From Saccoglossus kowalevskii (taxonomy: Eukaryota; Hemichordata; Enteropneusta; Harrimaniidae), in the NCBI RefSeq assembly GCF_000003605.2, contig NW_003137821.1, positions 1,001,075 through 1,031,500 of the forward strand: a stretch of 30,426 nucleotides of DNA, given 5' to 3'. This document shows positions 10,601 through 21,269 of this stretch, piece after piece. Below the pieces are notes generated by a model. That model was not told the origin of the DNA, did no database searches, and saw nothing but the letters and a program-made list of their open reading frames with translations. Numbering within the stretch: position 1 is the first letter of the stretch; each line of letters opens with the position of its first letter. The position numbers were made by a program, and so were the translations under genes.

Positions 10601-13600
10601 TCTGCCAAATATGTATAGATGCTGTTGAAGATGAAACTCATTTTCTGGTAGTTTGTCCAGCATGTAATCATATTCGTATACATTTAGATTTGTATACACA
10701 GCTTTTCAGATTAGATAAAATTTGTTAGTTCTCCAATAGATGAGTTGTATATATGTATGTATATATATATATAATACTTTATAATACTTTATACTTTATT
10801 TTATTGAGGCGATTAACGTCACGCCTGTAACTTTCGCATTGTAACCTGTTCCCCCAGGTTAGTGGGGTATATTTCTTTAGAGAAATGAAAATATAAAATA
10901 ATAATAATAATATATTCCAAAGCGGAAAACTAATATTTAGAAAATATTTCAGCACGTACATAGACGTTGCATTACTTTGCATTGTGTCCCGCATCTGTTA
11001 GATTTGGAGTTGACATATATTTGATTTTATATAAGAACAAAATGTTCTCCATTTATTATATTATGTGCATAGTAACGAATAGGTGACGGATGGACCTGCT
11101 CATTGAGTTTACATTTTCATTACGGTAAATCAGTCGTGTGAACACACATATATGGATATGTTACCTCAGAGAATTGAAATTCAATCTCGTTAATGACGCT
11201 GTCATCGATACCGACATTATACATATACATCGCATACAACTTATGGTCGCATATTTTGCGGACAATGGCGACTTCTGTCCAGCAGTAATTTGAAAACATT
11301 GAATTATACGATACTTTTTAATTTAAATGTTTAAATAAACGATAATATAGCATGTATGTGACAATATGCATATCACGCTCGTGGAATATTGATTGTTAAA
11401 TCGAAGACATTAGATAATACAGTCGCAGGCAACTTCGACATTTTCTTTGATGTGACGTCTGTTGAGATTTCGAACGTCGATGTACATAATAAGAGTCGAC
11501 TATTCCAAGACAAATGTCTCAAATTGACAAAATTCGAGAAAATATTGATTATGTTTATCGATGAGTGTATTTTGAAACAAGTAACTTTCCCAAGCAACAG
11601 AATGCGGGCACAGGACATACACTAGTAAGTTTCAAACGAATTTGGTACACCGTGTTTGTAACTCGATGCAAGTCAACGAAAATAACAACAATTGTACAGT
11701 TTGTTGGACACTTATTTGATACAGCTAAAACAGCTACATAATCTGTGATCTGTGATATAGTGGCTGTAGACGACTACCTAATAGAATACGACGTCGCGTG
11801 GCACATTCATCTTTCATGTTTGTCGAAGTAGTCTCACCTATTTTGTAGTGTATTTGATTAAATTGAAGTTAATACTCATTTTTGTATTGATTTGTAAGAG
11901 TCTTCACTGTTCACAAAGTGTTGCACGCACGAACGAAGAAACGCAGTAATTATTCTAGCACAGAAAAATTGCCTTCATTTTAGTTAAGTTACGAGTACAC
12001 TGGAAACATACTAGTGATATATCCTTGCGATTCTAATTAGATATTAGATGACTAATAGCATTCGATAAATTTAATGTCACACTCTTCTTACATTTATCCA
12101 CTCCAGAATTGAAGGAAATCACTCTACTGAAACCGACAACTGGAAATGTAGATCAATCTATAACCGGTTGACTTATATATGTACTTGTGCTATTTTACAC
12201 CTTACTGGTCATGTCTATCAACTTAGGTAGGCAAAATGTCAAGTATGTGGTCTAACATCATTGAATATATCAATATCACAGCCTCTGTAAATGTGTCTGC
12301 AATTTTAAAGGCTTGGGAGATCACGCGGGAATTCAGGTTCATTTGCTTAGCAATACATAAGTTTCAAACAGTAAGCATTTCAGCATCCTTTATTTCATAA
12401 TTTTGTCATATTATCTCAAACCCTGCAAATGGAAGTGTGCATGGAATCATGGGAAGAAACGGTGTGCATTGTGATAACTGTCATAAAGGTGAATGACATG
12501 TCATACTTGTTTTCAACTTTTGAAGGACAGTGGGTTCTAACAGGTGTGCTTGTAATTTACATAACAAAGGGTGTTTACAACCTGGAAGGAGAATTGGTAT
12601 CTATCAGGTGTGCTGTTATTTGAATAACAACGGATGTTTATGATCTACTGAGTTGCCTACATGACACAGCCGCTAGCAAGATCACATTTCGATTGGCTTA
12701 TGTGGAAACCAAGATGGTTACACTGAATCATGCCTCTGTACAGACTCAGGACAGTTTGGGTCGATCATTTCAACTTGGTTTCAGTCATTTCAACTTGCTT
12801 TCCTGTGTGTGTTCTGCTACGATATTGTTTGACAAGTGATACTGGCTACAACTATCATTCTGTGAGACTTGTATGAACTCTTCTGTGATCTCCTGCTTTC
12901 AGCGGTGCCCTCCAGAATATCAGCGTTCCTCTGCAAGCAAGACTCCTGTATTTCGTCGTTGTTGTGTTGCAGAAGCCATTGACTGTCGTCCATTAATACA
13001 TCCTGGAACTGTGAGTTATCACCAATGTACACTTCCCTAAGCATTCCCCTATTTTAGTGACTTTATTCATTGTATTTTTCAGTGCTTTATTTCTTATGAT
13101 TATTTTGAGAGGTATTAAAGCCAGGAGCTGTAACTCGATATTTTGGTGTATGTGTATTTCATTTCCAGTACTATTGTCTTGGCTACCCCATACTAGCAGT
13201 GAAAGAACTCCCCTGTCCAGTGTGAGTTCTGTGGGTGTCCCTCTCAATTGCGATAAGCAGGCCTTACACTGTGACAAAGCCACTGCTGAGACTATGTGTA
13301 TGTAGTTTTACACTCCCCAGCAAAACGTTGCGTTGCTGTATGATATAGTGTTTAAAATATACTTATTTTATTATTAAAAACGAAGTCGATTCATCATTCT
13401 TAGATTACTGGTAAGATGTAGTCATATTCTCCTAGTTATAAATTTATTTAAAACGTGTCTCAGATCAGAAAATTATCAATGTATATGACAGAGAAGAAAT
13501 ATACTAAAAAGGAAAAAACCGCGGTAAAGAAAATTGCTCGCTATAACAGCATTGCTAGTAATGACATGAAAGTGTAATTTGTCATAAATATGGAAATCTT

Positions 13601-16600
13601 ATTCTGTTCGGCATACGAGCATTATTTAACGTGTCACGTACAGTTTCCCTGTAAGGCTACGTCTAACATTAACATACGATGAGGGAATATCTCCATTCGT
13701 TAAAAGCATAAGTAAGCACATGTCCAATTATGTATCTTATCAGTTGAATAACGTGCGTATCTTCGCAATGACTATCATACAGATTGAAAAATACATATCA
13801 CGTAGATGGAAGTCATATTTCATCGAACTTGTTTTCATTGCAAGCGCCACCAGAAGATGTGTTTATTATCAGAGTTATTATTCATTCACTCAGAAAAATC
13901 GGTTGTAAATGAAAAAAAAGTCCATGCGTTTAAGAAAAACTATCACGAATAGAATCGCCGTGATTACCACCAAATTCTTACTATCAGCGTCATTTGATAC
14001 AAAACCGGTGATTCTTCGTGTGTACTGGCATTAACCTACAATTAACTGTTTCGGGATTATGTTTTAACACTGCTTCACTACAAATCACAAGTATGGAAGT
14101 GTTATTTAATAATACTATATTAAAACCACTAACATTTAATTTGATATTATACCAAAATGAATATACCAAAAGAAATATTGTGCCAAAAACATTTTTTAGA
14201 TAACATCTTATTCCTCTACGCCTAACTGCATATAGTAAGTGCACATGAGAACAAATAACTGGGTATACGCGTAGGCATACAACACAGGTATGTATACATA
14301 TAAGTGCATACCTGCGCGGAATTAGTTGGAAAAATACCGAGCAATAAACACACTATACATGACTGGAGCATGTCGTTGTATCCTTAGTAAGCATCCTTGC
14401 GAGGTTGTTTAATTATTCTGAATTGGAATCACAATTCACGTAATTATTGTCACGGAAAATTAACAGCATTCTACAATTGCGTTTTCATTGTAAAAGCCAT
14501 GCACACACCAGAGAGACGTCTACATGTTCGGAAAACACAAGATGGTCGGTCCCTGCATAAAGCATATTGTCTGGATTATAATATACAATTTAAAACAAGT
14601 TGTTGCTAGAGTGTTCCTAAACTGGTAACTAACGAGAACCAACATTTCTTTCTTGCTTGAATTTTTAATTTGCAACGTAAGATAGATAATTATAATTCAA
14701 CTTCTACATTAATAGCGTGGGGGCTATACATTACAATAAGTATCTGCACCAACGAAGATGAAATTAGGTCGATTACAATTGGTGAAATGATATTATACGT
14801 GCAGTATGTTTCAAATTTCCGTGATAACTGCGTTAATACTATATACATATAACACTTACAATGTTGCATATCAGTTATACAATATCAGTTATTATCTCAA
14901 ACAACTTAATTCATTCTTCGATAGTTTCCGCACGTCATTGGTAACGACATATAATTATTTGCAATTATTTAAAAGTATTAAAACTTGTATTGTGTGTGAG
15001 ACCATAGTCTTTTAGTAACCGTGCTAAAATCGTCCTTAACGCCGATTCCATGTTATTTTCTACATTGGTAAACAACGCAATTAAATCGTCGATTGTGTTC
15101 AAGTGTTTTAAAATTATAGATAAATAACATTTAGGCTCAATGAAAATATCTACTAAACATTAAATGACTACAATAGCTTAGTTTTTGAAACACAATATCC
15201 ACAAAAACTACATAATGCTCATACGTAGTACACTGTCGACGAAATAGTTCGATAAATGCTGAAAAAAATCAAAATAACGAAAAATATTGCTCTGAACACA
15301 CGAAGCAGATAAATGCTAGTACGTTTGCAAATCTTCGGGTATGCTTGTGTCAATAAACTACCTCAATAGCACGCATCACCAATTCAAACTGAAATAACCG
15401 TTGCCACGTTGTTCTTTCAGTGGTCAGAGAACCGATGGACAACCATTAATATAGATGAAAACGCATGCGCACTTCTCATTCTTAGATGGTGGTGACAGAC
15501 GTCAACAACAACTGATTTTGTGAGCTTACATTAAATGCTTTTTGAAATTTACGAGAAAACGCTGGCAGTGTCATTATCTATAAAATACCAAAAGGTGTGC
15601 CGGATATCAGTTCAAAAGCTCCGAGTATCATGCCTAGAAAATTACAAGTTTCTAATGTGCGTATAAAGAAAAGGATTCTCCTAAATCTCCCGTAGACACA
15701 TTAATAGTTGCACAGTTTCACAACCCCCGGGGCAGAGCAGATATGTGTGTGAAAGCTGTAAAATGCCCAAACAACTATCATGCAAGAGACATGGTTGTGG
15801 CACTACCATGAACAAAACATTATTATGAACAACTCAAATAGAAATATATACATGCGAGCGGAGAATGTATGTGACTTTTATTTTATTTTATTTTATGTAT
15901 TTTATGGGAACTCTAATTACAGGGGCTCCCATTATTTTCGTAATTTAATTTGCGGAGTGTATTTGTTGTATATAGTACCCAGTTAAGCGCCTCTGTATCG
16001 CATTGCCTCGCATCGATCAGTCTGTTGCGACTGGTGCAGGTGTGTACATGATAGTTCCATGTATAATACAGTCTTAGGAAAAAATCATATATGCGCACAT
16101 GCGTCGTTGATATAACGTGAATGAGCAAACGACACATAAAATCACCAATAACAACTGTTCTACAAACGACGTTTCGCAGCTTCCGAATTCGTATACCTCT
16201 GCAGCGTTGAATTATATTGTTTTACACGTTGCCACACATTCAAAGCTTCTACAACATATAAAACTATTAACGATACTATAGTCTGTATAAACATAGACAG
16301 CATTTACGCATTATTTGAGCAGTTAACAATTCAACAACCAGAACTTGCAGCGTGAGCAACTCCAAGACTATTGTTGTTTTTTTGGTTTCAAAACAGACCA
16401 ACCCGTTATTTAGCATTTGAATCATAACATTAATTGTATTATAATACATGTACCATTTACAATAAAAACACAGTGAGTTGTGTATACAGCTTACCTGCGA
16501 TGCCAAATAGTAGTACTACTAAATACAGCAATACAATCGAGACTGACTTTGCACTCGGTAGGTCATCGTGTTTCTCGGCTTTAATAGCAGTACGCCACAT

Positions 16601-16642
16601 ATCGTCTATGCTCGGGTATATATCGGGATCCAGTCCTGCCAT
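6887..16642 (-). CDS. Class A (rhodopsin-like) G protein-coupled receptor, four coding exons, 378 aa
   Basis: Seven-helix plasma-membrane receptor, probably for a peptide-like ligand that I cannot name. Join 16642-16495, 9241-9096, 8058-7958 and 7628-6887: 1137 nt including the stop. All introns are GT/AG with phases 1, 0 and 2. The ATG at 16640-16642 is preceded by an in-frame TAG at 16649-16651. Visible parts: TM1 about 33-56 with GN at 50-51; TM2 with ALGD (D79); ECL1 DWSFG at 99-103; C107 at the top of TM3, which can pair with C196 in ECL2; DRC at 131-133; three N-glycosylation sequons in ECL2 (N180, N185, N190); TM5 with P220; TM6 with P274; TM7 KPVVY at 314-318; a Cys pair at 334-335 that could be palmitoylated. 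Length is normal for the family. Odd points: DRC instead of DRY, K instead of N in NPxxY, and no CW before the TM6 proline. The phase 2 intron inside the DR codon pair is common in class A genes. Class is certain; subfamily is not. Confidence 0.93.
7958..8058 (-). CDS. GPCR exon 3: ECL1 and TM3 up to DR
   Basis: Encodes residues 99-131 plus two bases of R132. The acceptor is GTTACAG|GATTGG and the donor GATAG|GTAAGT. It shows the ECL1 aromatic-Phe-Gly motif (DWSFG), the TM3 disulfide Cys (C107) and a TM3 ending in MSIDR. At 101 bp it was found only because its frame and phases fit the neighbouring exons. Confidence 0.9.
8246..9081. mobile_element. MITE-like non-autonomous DNA transposon with about 230-bp terminal inverted repeats
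   Basis: The arms at about 8246-8475 and 8855-9081 are reverse complements at roughly 80-85% identity. They begin GGAAACATTAATC on the left and end GATTGATGTTTCC on the right. The element is bounded by TTTAA at 8241-8245 and 9082-9086, consistent with a target-site duplication (5 bp, or 4-bp TTAA). The centre (about 8480-8850) is AT-rich with no convincing coding sequence, so the element would depend on a transposase elsewhere. A TTAA target suggests piggyBac-type movement, but the ends do not show the usual CCC start, so the superfamily is open. It occupies most of intron 2 of the GPCR gene. Confidence 0.82.
9096..9241 (-). CDS. GPCR exon 2: end of TM1, ICL1, TM2
   Basis: Encodes residues 50-98. 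The acceptor is TTACAG|GC and the donor TATGAA|GTAAGT. It carries the conserved TM1 Asn (N51), a basic ICL1 and TM2 with ALGD, the sodium-site Asp (D79). The donor lies about nine bases from the duplicated target site of the transposon that fills most of intron 2. The first 51 coding bases have a paralogous copy at 4042-4092. Confidence 0.92.
10034..10728 (+). mobile_element. 5'-truncated LINE (CR1/L2-like non-LTR retrotransposon), 3' end of ORF2
   Basis: The open segment 10055-10459 encodes the region C-terminal to the reverse transcriptase: LCKYILGVWQNTNNNAV, then GELGRYP and a basic stretch beginning IRIKFWKRIL. After a frame change near 10460-10480 the homology continues in another frame with YRQALTKLRCSNHKLHI, a stop, TGRYFETPVENR and a zinc knuckle of pattern CxxC-x8-H-x4-C (CQICIDAVEDETHFLVVC). 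This order is typical of the post-RT region of Jockey/CR1/L2-type LINEs. Homology may begin in another frame near 10033 (AIEDVQ), implying a further frameshift. The RT palm and endonuclease are missing. It ends in a TA-rich simple repeat (10747-10800), which may be its 3' tail. It lies antisense in GPCR intron 1. Confidence 0.8.
10747..10800. repeat. TA-rich simple repeat at the 3' end of the LINE fragment
   Basis: Runs of TATATG/TATA followed by repeated ATAATACTTT units directly follow the last LINE codons. CR1/L2-type elements often end in a short microsatellite, so this may mark the insertion's 3' border, although slippage in AT-rich intron DNA would look similar. Confidence 0.5.
11878..12194 (-). 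repeat. Dispersed repeat, right copy
   Basis: Reverse-complement partner of 8-335, located inside GPCR intron 1. The alignment ends near 12194 because the left partner is cut by the window start, and it fades near 11878. The two copies face each other about 11.5 kb apart and flank the 3' part of the receptor gene. Most likely two insertions of one old repeat family; an inverted segmental duplication is less likely because nothing else between them is mirrored. Confidence 0.72.
12429..12670 (+). repeat. Short degenerate tandem duplication, about 64-bp period
   Basis: The sequence from about 12540 (CAGGTGTGCTTGTAATTTAC) recurs imperfectly from about 12607 (CAGGTGTGCTGTTATTTGAA). Each is followed by AATAACAAMGG-like and TGTTTA-like sequence. 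A 64-codon plus-strand frame covers it, without recognisable similarity. Lies within GPCR intron 1. Confidence 0.4.
12823..13305. other. GC-richer stretch with overlapping open frames in GPCR intron 1
   Basis: Open frames of 60-96 codons overlap on both strands. On the plus strand, after a stop near 12838, one frame runs to a stop near 13039 and is cysteine-rich (SFCETCMNSSVISCFQRC, later RRCCVAEAIDC). A minus-strand frame (13044-12817) is acidic and hydrophilic. None resembles a family I know. It could be an exon of a nested gene, a decayed mobile element or chance. Confidence 0.2.
13310..16490. other. Proximal GPCR intron 1, no feature recognised
   Basis: AT-rich intron sequence. Short simple repeats include a TTTTA run at about 15877-15897. 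Open frames here are short, often present on both strands, and show no protein-like pattern. Confidence 0.4.
16495..16642 (-). CDS. GPCR exon 1: extracellular N-terminus and TM1
   Basis: Encodes residues 1-49 and the first base of Gly50. It covers an acidic N-terminus without a sequon and a hydrophobic TM1 (SIVLLYLVVLLFGIAG). The donor reads GCAG|GTAAGC at 16495/16494. The phase 1 junction with exon 2 makes the Gly of the TM1 GN motif. Confidence 0.9.
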
Positions 16643-16990
16643 GATAATCTAGTCAACGTAATTAGCAGGATCAAGTTAGCTGTTGCGGGGGTGTGAGTTT
16701 TGTAGTTGCACGCAAGGTATACGTGGATGTATTATGAGTGATGACGATGATATAGTATACTGCCGACTAAAGTCGAATAGCCAAGGTTCGAGATGCACAT
16801 CACATGCCCCACCAGACTGGATGTTCCATTATTTCGGTAGGGGTGTCGCCCAGAAAGAATGAGGGAACCTTCTTTTACGTCATTCAGTATCAGTGAAACC
16901 CAACTTATCAACACTATAATCTGATACAAAACTAGTCTTGGTAGTATTTCTCTATTAATCACGTTTGTCTCGAATTTGAGTATGAGTGCT
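16643..16990 (-). promoter_or_regulatory. Presumed 5' flank of the GPCR gene
   Basis: This is the sequence immediately upstream of the receptor start codon, so it should hold the 5' UTR and promoter unless a noncoding first exon lies further away. I see no convincing TATA box, initiator or splice acceptor that would decide this. The placement is inferred only from the position of the ATG. Confidence 0.25.
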
Positions 16991-19894
16991 CATAAGGGGA
17001 AACGTGGTGGACGTTTCAAAACGAGAGTTCCGGTTGACAAACAAAATATAATTCTCTTTACAATAACATGTGTGTTTTCCAAATGATGAACGTTTATGTA
17101 ATAAATTATACATTGAGAAATTGTTACTATACCAAATTGTTCATCTAATATCAAGTACTTAAATGATAATGTTCAATAACATTGATATCCATATGTGCAA
17201 CACAGATCCAATTCAAGGTCCTGAGTCTGATTCAATCAAACCCTGGTGTTAACGGCATCGCATAATTCAATGGATCTTTGGAAATGTTTGATCTTGGAAA
17301 GTGTTATTAGAATACGCAATTATAAAGAACCTAGTCAAATACTTATAATGTCTTTCACATACTCACTTAGTTCACTAATAAGTATAAACACGTAAGTCTG
17401 TCTTGCTATTCAGTAACCATCTCGGCGATTCTGCTGATTTCAAATAGGATCTTTATGAGGACAGATCGCTTACTTTTTTCGTGCAACCAACGTGTTATCA
17501 TATCAACTATTATCTTTAAACTTCGTCTTTTCAGTGATGTTTTTCAGCATTTAATATGATGCAAAATATAAATGATTCGATCGAATATGGCCGCCCGTAG
17601 GACATTTTTATAATACATCACTATTGTCTGCAGATATTTATCAGACATTACTGTGCCAATTGATACCTCATTTCCAGAATATAAAAACAAGAAGATAATC
17701 TTCGTGGTTCTGAAATTCCACTTTTTAGTGAAAATTCGGATATACTTTCTAGAATTCCATGTAATCCTCATGCGCAGTTCATTCAAATGTTATCTATAAA
17801 TTAGGGTTATCATGTATGTCATCCATTAAAGTGAACGATCTGCAACTTTTTAGGGAACTCCATTTACCAGCTTATCTAACCCTACTTTAAGTTCGCTGTC
17901 GAAAATGATCTGGCTCTCCCCATCTAACAAGTTTTCATTATGCCTCGTCATCTTGCATTGTGTTTGTTCTGTGTTGTCTATTAGCGGCGTATTGCACGAC
18001 ATAGCAGTACGCGGAGATCAGTGCCCGTGACCAAAAACGTTACAGAATTTATGTGTAGTTTTTTTACCGAATTGAACAAAGATGCTCAAGATATGATTTT
18101 AGACAAAGTGTTAACCTTAATATTAGTCAGAAGTAAGCATTCACAATTTTTTATATATGTTAAATATGTTAATGTATTTGAAATAGAACAAGTGCTTTAA
18201 TGAAAACAACAATCGTGTAATGATTCTGATAAAACATATTTCTTTAGAAACAACAGCAATTGCTTTTTCTCACATAGTGAGCAATTAGTTTTCAAGACAC
18301 AAATGTAAAGTTCTATAACCGGTAACTTATTCATTATATCTAAACAAATATCTACCCGAAATGCCACACTATACGCCTTGCAATTTGAATTACGTAAATC
18401 ATTTATCCTAATTAAAACCAGGTCCTGACTTGAAGTCGGTGTTTGCACTTACTTGAGTACGACATCCGCCTTTAAACACGTCTTGTTATCGACTAAACTG
18501 GCTATTTTAATCACATCAATAATCCTGCCGAGTAGGAACATCTACTTCGTTGAAATGATGTCAACTTATAATGAAAGCACTATTTGAACGATTTGAACAA
18601 AGATACGATACAGTGAATTATTATTGATAAGAGACAAATCATAACGATTTTATGAGATAATTACATTTATACTATCAACTCCCCGCAGACAGAAATTGCA
18701 TTTACTATCGCTTAGCCGTTTATGGAGTCACCGCTGGCCATGGCGGCGAAATCACTTGTAGGTCGATGTAAATTACTATCATTTGTTATAGAAACAAATG
18801 TTTTAGTTTGCATTAGTTTCTATATCAGACAATTTGATCAGTATCCCCTAAAAATAACTCAGTGCATAAAAAAACATTTACAATATTGGATGATATAATA
18901 AATGTTAGAATGTAGTTGTTACGTTAGTTCATTACACTACGTTGCTCTTAAAACGCGCTTTGTGTGCATATTTCAACAATTCGGGCTTGCAGCATACCGC
19001 ATATATATATATATATCATACTTTCCCCGCTGTTACAGTTCAGATATAATATATACTCAGTTAAACATATGCATGGTGAACATGAAAGAGCAGAAATGAA
19101 ATATACAGTACTAGGTGATATTCATAAAGAGATTAATTAATTCTTGAAAACAATTATATGGCAATACTGTCTCAATTTATTTTTCAGTTTTCAACAGCTA
19201 TCTGAAGATAGCGAAGACTTACGTAGCATATAAAAGTCTTATTTGATTACAGAGTAAAGGGTTCAGAGTCCAGAGTAAACATGCAATCATTATCCATTAT
19301 TTCGGACTTTATAGACTGGTTCATTTTACCAATCCCTCGCCAAAAGGGCGATGACTGGACACTACAGACAGGTGGCATTTGTATGTTGGTTGCTTGACGT
19401 GTAAGTTATATTTGAGTGTCCAATGACCATTGAAGGGCAGATGGTCTTTATAGCCGTGATCTCTCACAAAGGTTTAATTATCTATGTTAATATATCTTAA
19501 TAGTGCGTACCCTTTTGTTATGGTATTGTTGTGTATTACCTAATGTAAATCACCACCGTCTTATCTATCGTTTTTATTACGGCTGTTAAAACTAAGATGG
19601 TCGCATCTCATACGGCAAAACTTGTCAAATGTGCTTGCTAACACGATGATACAGAGCACTTCGAGGTCAGAGCAAAGCGTATATAGCAGTTTTCCAATAA
19701 TGACCTCTTTGATAAGGATATGATTAAAATACCTAAAAAGCTTTGTTCCAATATTCAATGATTACACTATTATGGATTCATGAAACCATATAATAGAATA
19801 TTAATCAGCAGATTTACTCGGCATTGTCGATTTCAAGATTATTCTAGTGCGATCACGTTCACTGTTTACTATTCAGATGGAAAAGTTGTTTTGT
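16991..19894. other. Mostly unassigned AT-rich sequence
   Basis: Apart from the candidate exon at 17985-18132 I see no gene, RNA or mobile element. A short AT dinucleotide run lies at about 19002-19016. Confidence 0.35.
17985..18132 (+). CDS. Candidate orphan exon of an unknown gene
   Basis: After a T/G-rich tract ending in TCTATTAG, a 148-base open segment reads RRIARHSSTRRSVPVTKNVT, then EFMCSFFTELNKDAQDMILD and KVLTLILVR, and meets a donor-like GTAAGC at 18133. It begins directly after an in-frame TAG that is part of the proposed acceptor. Composition is protein-like, with an amphipathic helix, and starts and ends at plausible splice sites in phase 0 and phase 1. I do not recognise the family and found no partner exon, so it may be a relic or a false exon. 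Confidence 0.22.
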
Positions 19895-19901
19895 TATGTT
19901 A

Positions 19902-20273
19902 TACACTACACTACACTACACTACCACTCCACTCTACTACCACTCCACTACACTACACTACCACTCCACTCTACTGCCACTCCACTCCACTCCACTCCAC
20001 TCCACCCCACTCCATTCCACTCCACTCCACTCCACTCCACTCCACTCCACTCCACCCCACTCTACTCTACTCTACTCCACTCCACTCCAAACCACACCAC
20101 ACCACACCACACTACACTACACTACACTACACTACACTACACTACACTACACTACACTACACTAAACTACACTACACTACACTACACTACGCCACGCCAC
20201 GCCACGCCACGCCACGCTACGCAACACTACACTACACTACACAACACTACACTACACTACACTACACTACACA
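19902..20273. repeat. Pentanucleotide satellite, about 375 bp, with homogenised variant blocks
   Basis: Tandem 5-bp units of the form CACTN or variants fill this interval: ACTAC, then mostly ACTCC (19970-20090), a short ACACC block, ACTAC again (20108-20190), a block of about six GCCAC/CACGC units (20190-20220), then ACTAC to the end. The plus strand is almost free of G apart from the GCCAC block, so the minus strand is GT-rich with GGAGT runs. All three plus-strand frames are open because the unit has no stop. The long Thr/His/Ser/Leu/Pro open frames here are artefacts, not genes. Confidence 0.97.
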
Positions 20274-20859
20274 GTGATGGGGTCAGATTTCGGAAGCAAA
20301 ATAATATATAAAATTAAGCTCAGTCGTTGGTTAATCTCGGAACACGCGTTTGCTAAAATGTTTTTGGTAATAGAGAATGGACTCTTATCGATGCTTGAAA
20401 CCGCTCTTCATACAAACAACAACACAGCTAAATGCTTACATAGTCTTCTGCAGAAAGTCAATTGCTTTGTCTTGTTATATAATTGACTCTTTAGGTAGCG
20501 AACAACGAGGATAAAATGCGATTTAAACACGTTGCGTAACCCAAGACTAGAATATAAATCATCTGTAGGTGTCAGTTCGTTTGATGGGCGATGAAGCATA
20601 CTCTCTACAATAATATATTTGTTTTATAGCTTTAATATTTTGCATAATATTTGTGTTGTTTGTAAAGGATTAAGTATGGTAGTAATATAGTAAATAGTAT
20701 AGTAGTATAGTAATAGTAAATATAAATACATATAGATTTGATATTACAGAATATGTTCATTTGTCGCGTAAGATATTGAGAGTTATAATTTTTTAATATG
20801 TAAGTATGTAATACATACAGGAAAGAGTGTCGCAATTATTGCGTCAATTTTCTTCTAAC

Positions 20860-21201
20860 GATGTACTTACTGGTGACATAGAAGAATGACTCGGAGTATA
20901 ATAATAGGTATCCATTACAAGGCATGTAACTATGTAAGTCTGTCTGACTCACGTAACTAACTGATATAAACTACTTGATATTCACTGGGCATACACCACA
21001 TCATTGTGTGACGTTCTGACTTCCGACTTATTATGTACTTACAGATGACATAGAAGAATGATTCGGGGTGTACACTAAAAGGCATGCAACTATGTAAGAC
21101 TGTCTCACTCAAGTCACCAACGGATATAAACTGTTGGTCTCAGGCAAATGAACTACTTGATATTCACAGGGCATAAACCACATCATTAACTTTCGACACT
21201 T
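20860..21201 (+). repeat. Degenerate tandem duplication, 172-bp period
   Basis: Copy 1 (about 20861-21029) and copy 2 (about 21033-21201) share ATGTACTTAC, GACATAGAAGAATGA, AAGGCATG, AACTATGTAAG, GATATAAACT, ACTTGATATTCAC and ACCACATCATT in order. Identity is about 80%, and copy 2 has an insertion after GATATAAACT. A second weaker pair flanks it: 20513-20576 resembles 21207-21266 (TTAAACAC, TTGC, GAGACTA/AAGACTA, CTGTAG, TGTCA). This may be an old repeat family or a local duplication that took in flanking sequence. No coding content. Confidence 0.6.
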
Positions 21202-21269
21202 AAATGAAATTAAACACCTTGCAAAACTCGAGACTATATGATTAATTCACTGTAGATGTCACCTACATC

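Noticed and set aside
11373-11625. Fully overlapping open frames on both strands (78 and 81 codons)
   Set aside because: No family resemblance, and no convincing splice acceptor despite a GTAAGT just after; treated as chance.
19780-20311. Three overlapping 89-165 codon open frames rich in Thr, His, Leu, Ser and Pro
   Set aside because: They are translations of a stop-free 5-bp repeat in all three frames, not genes.
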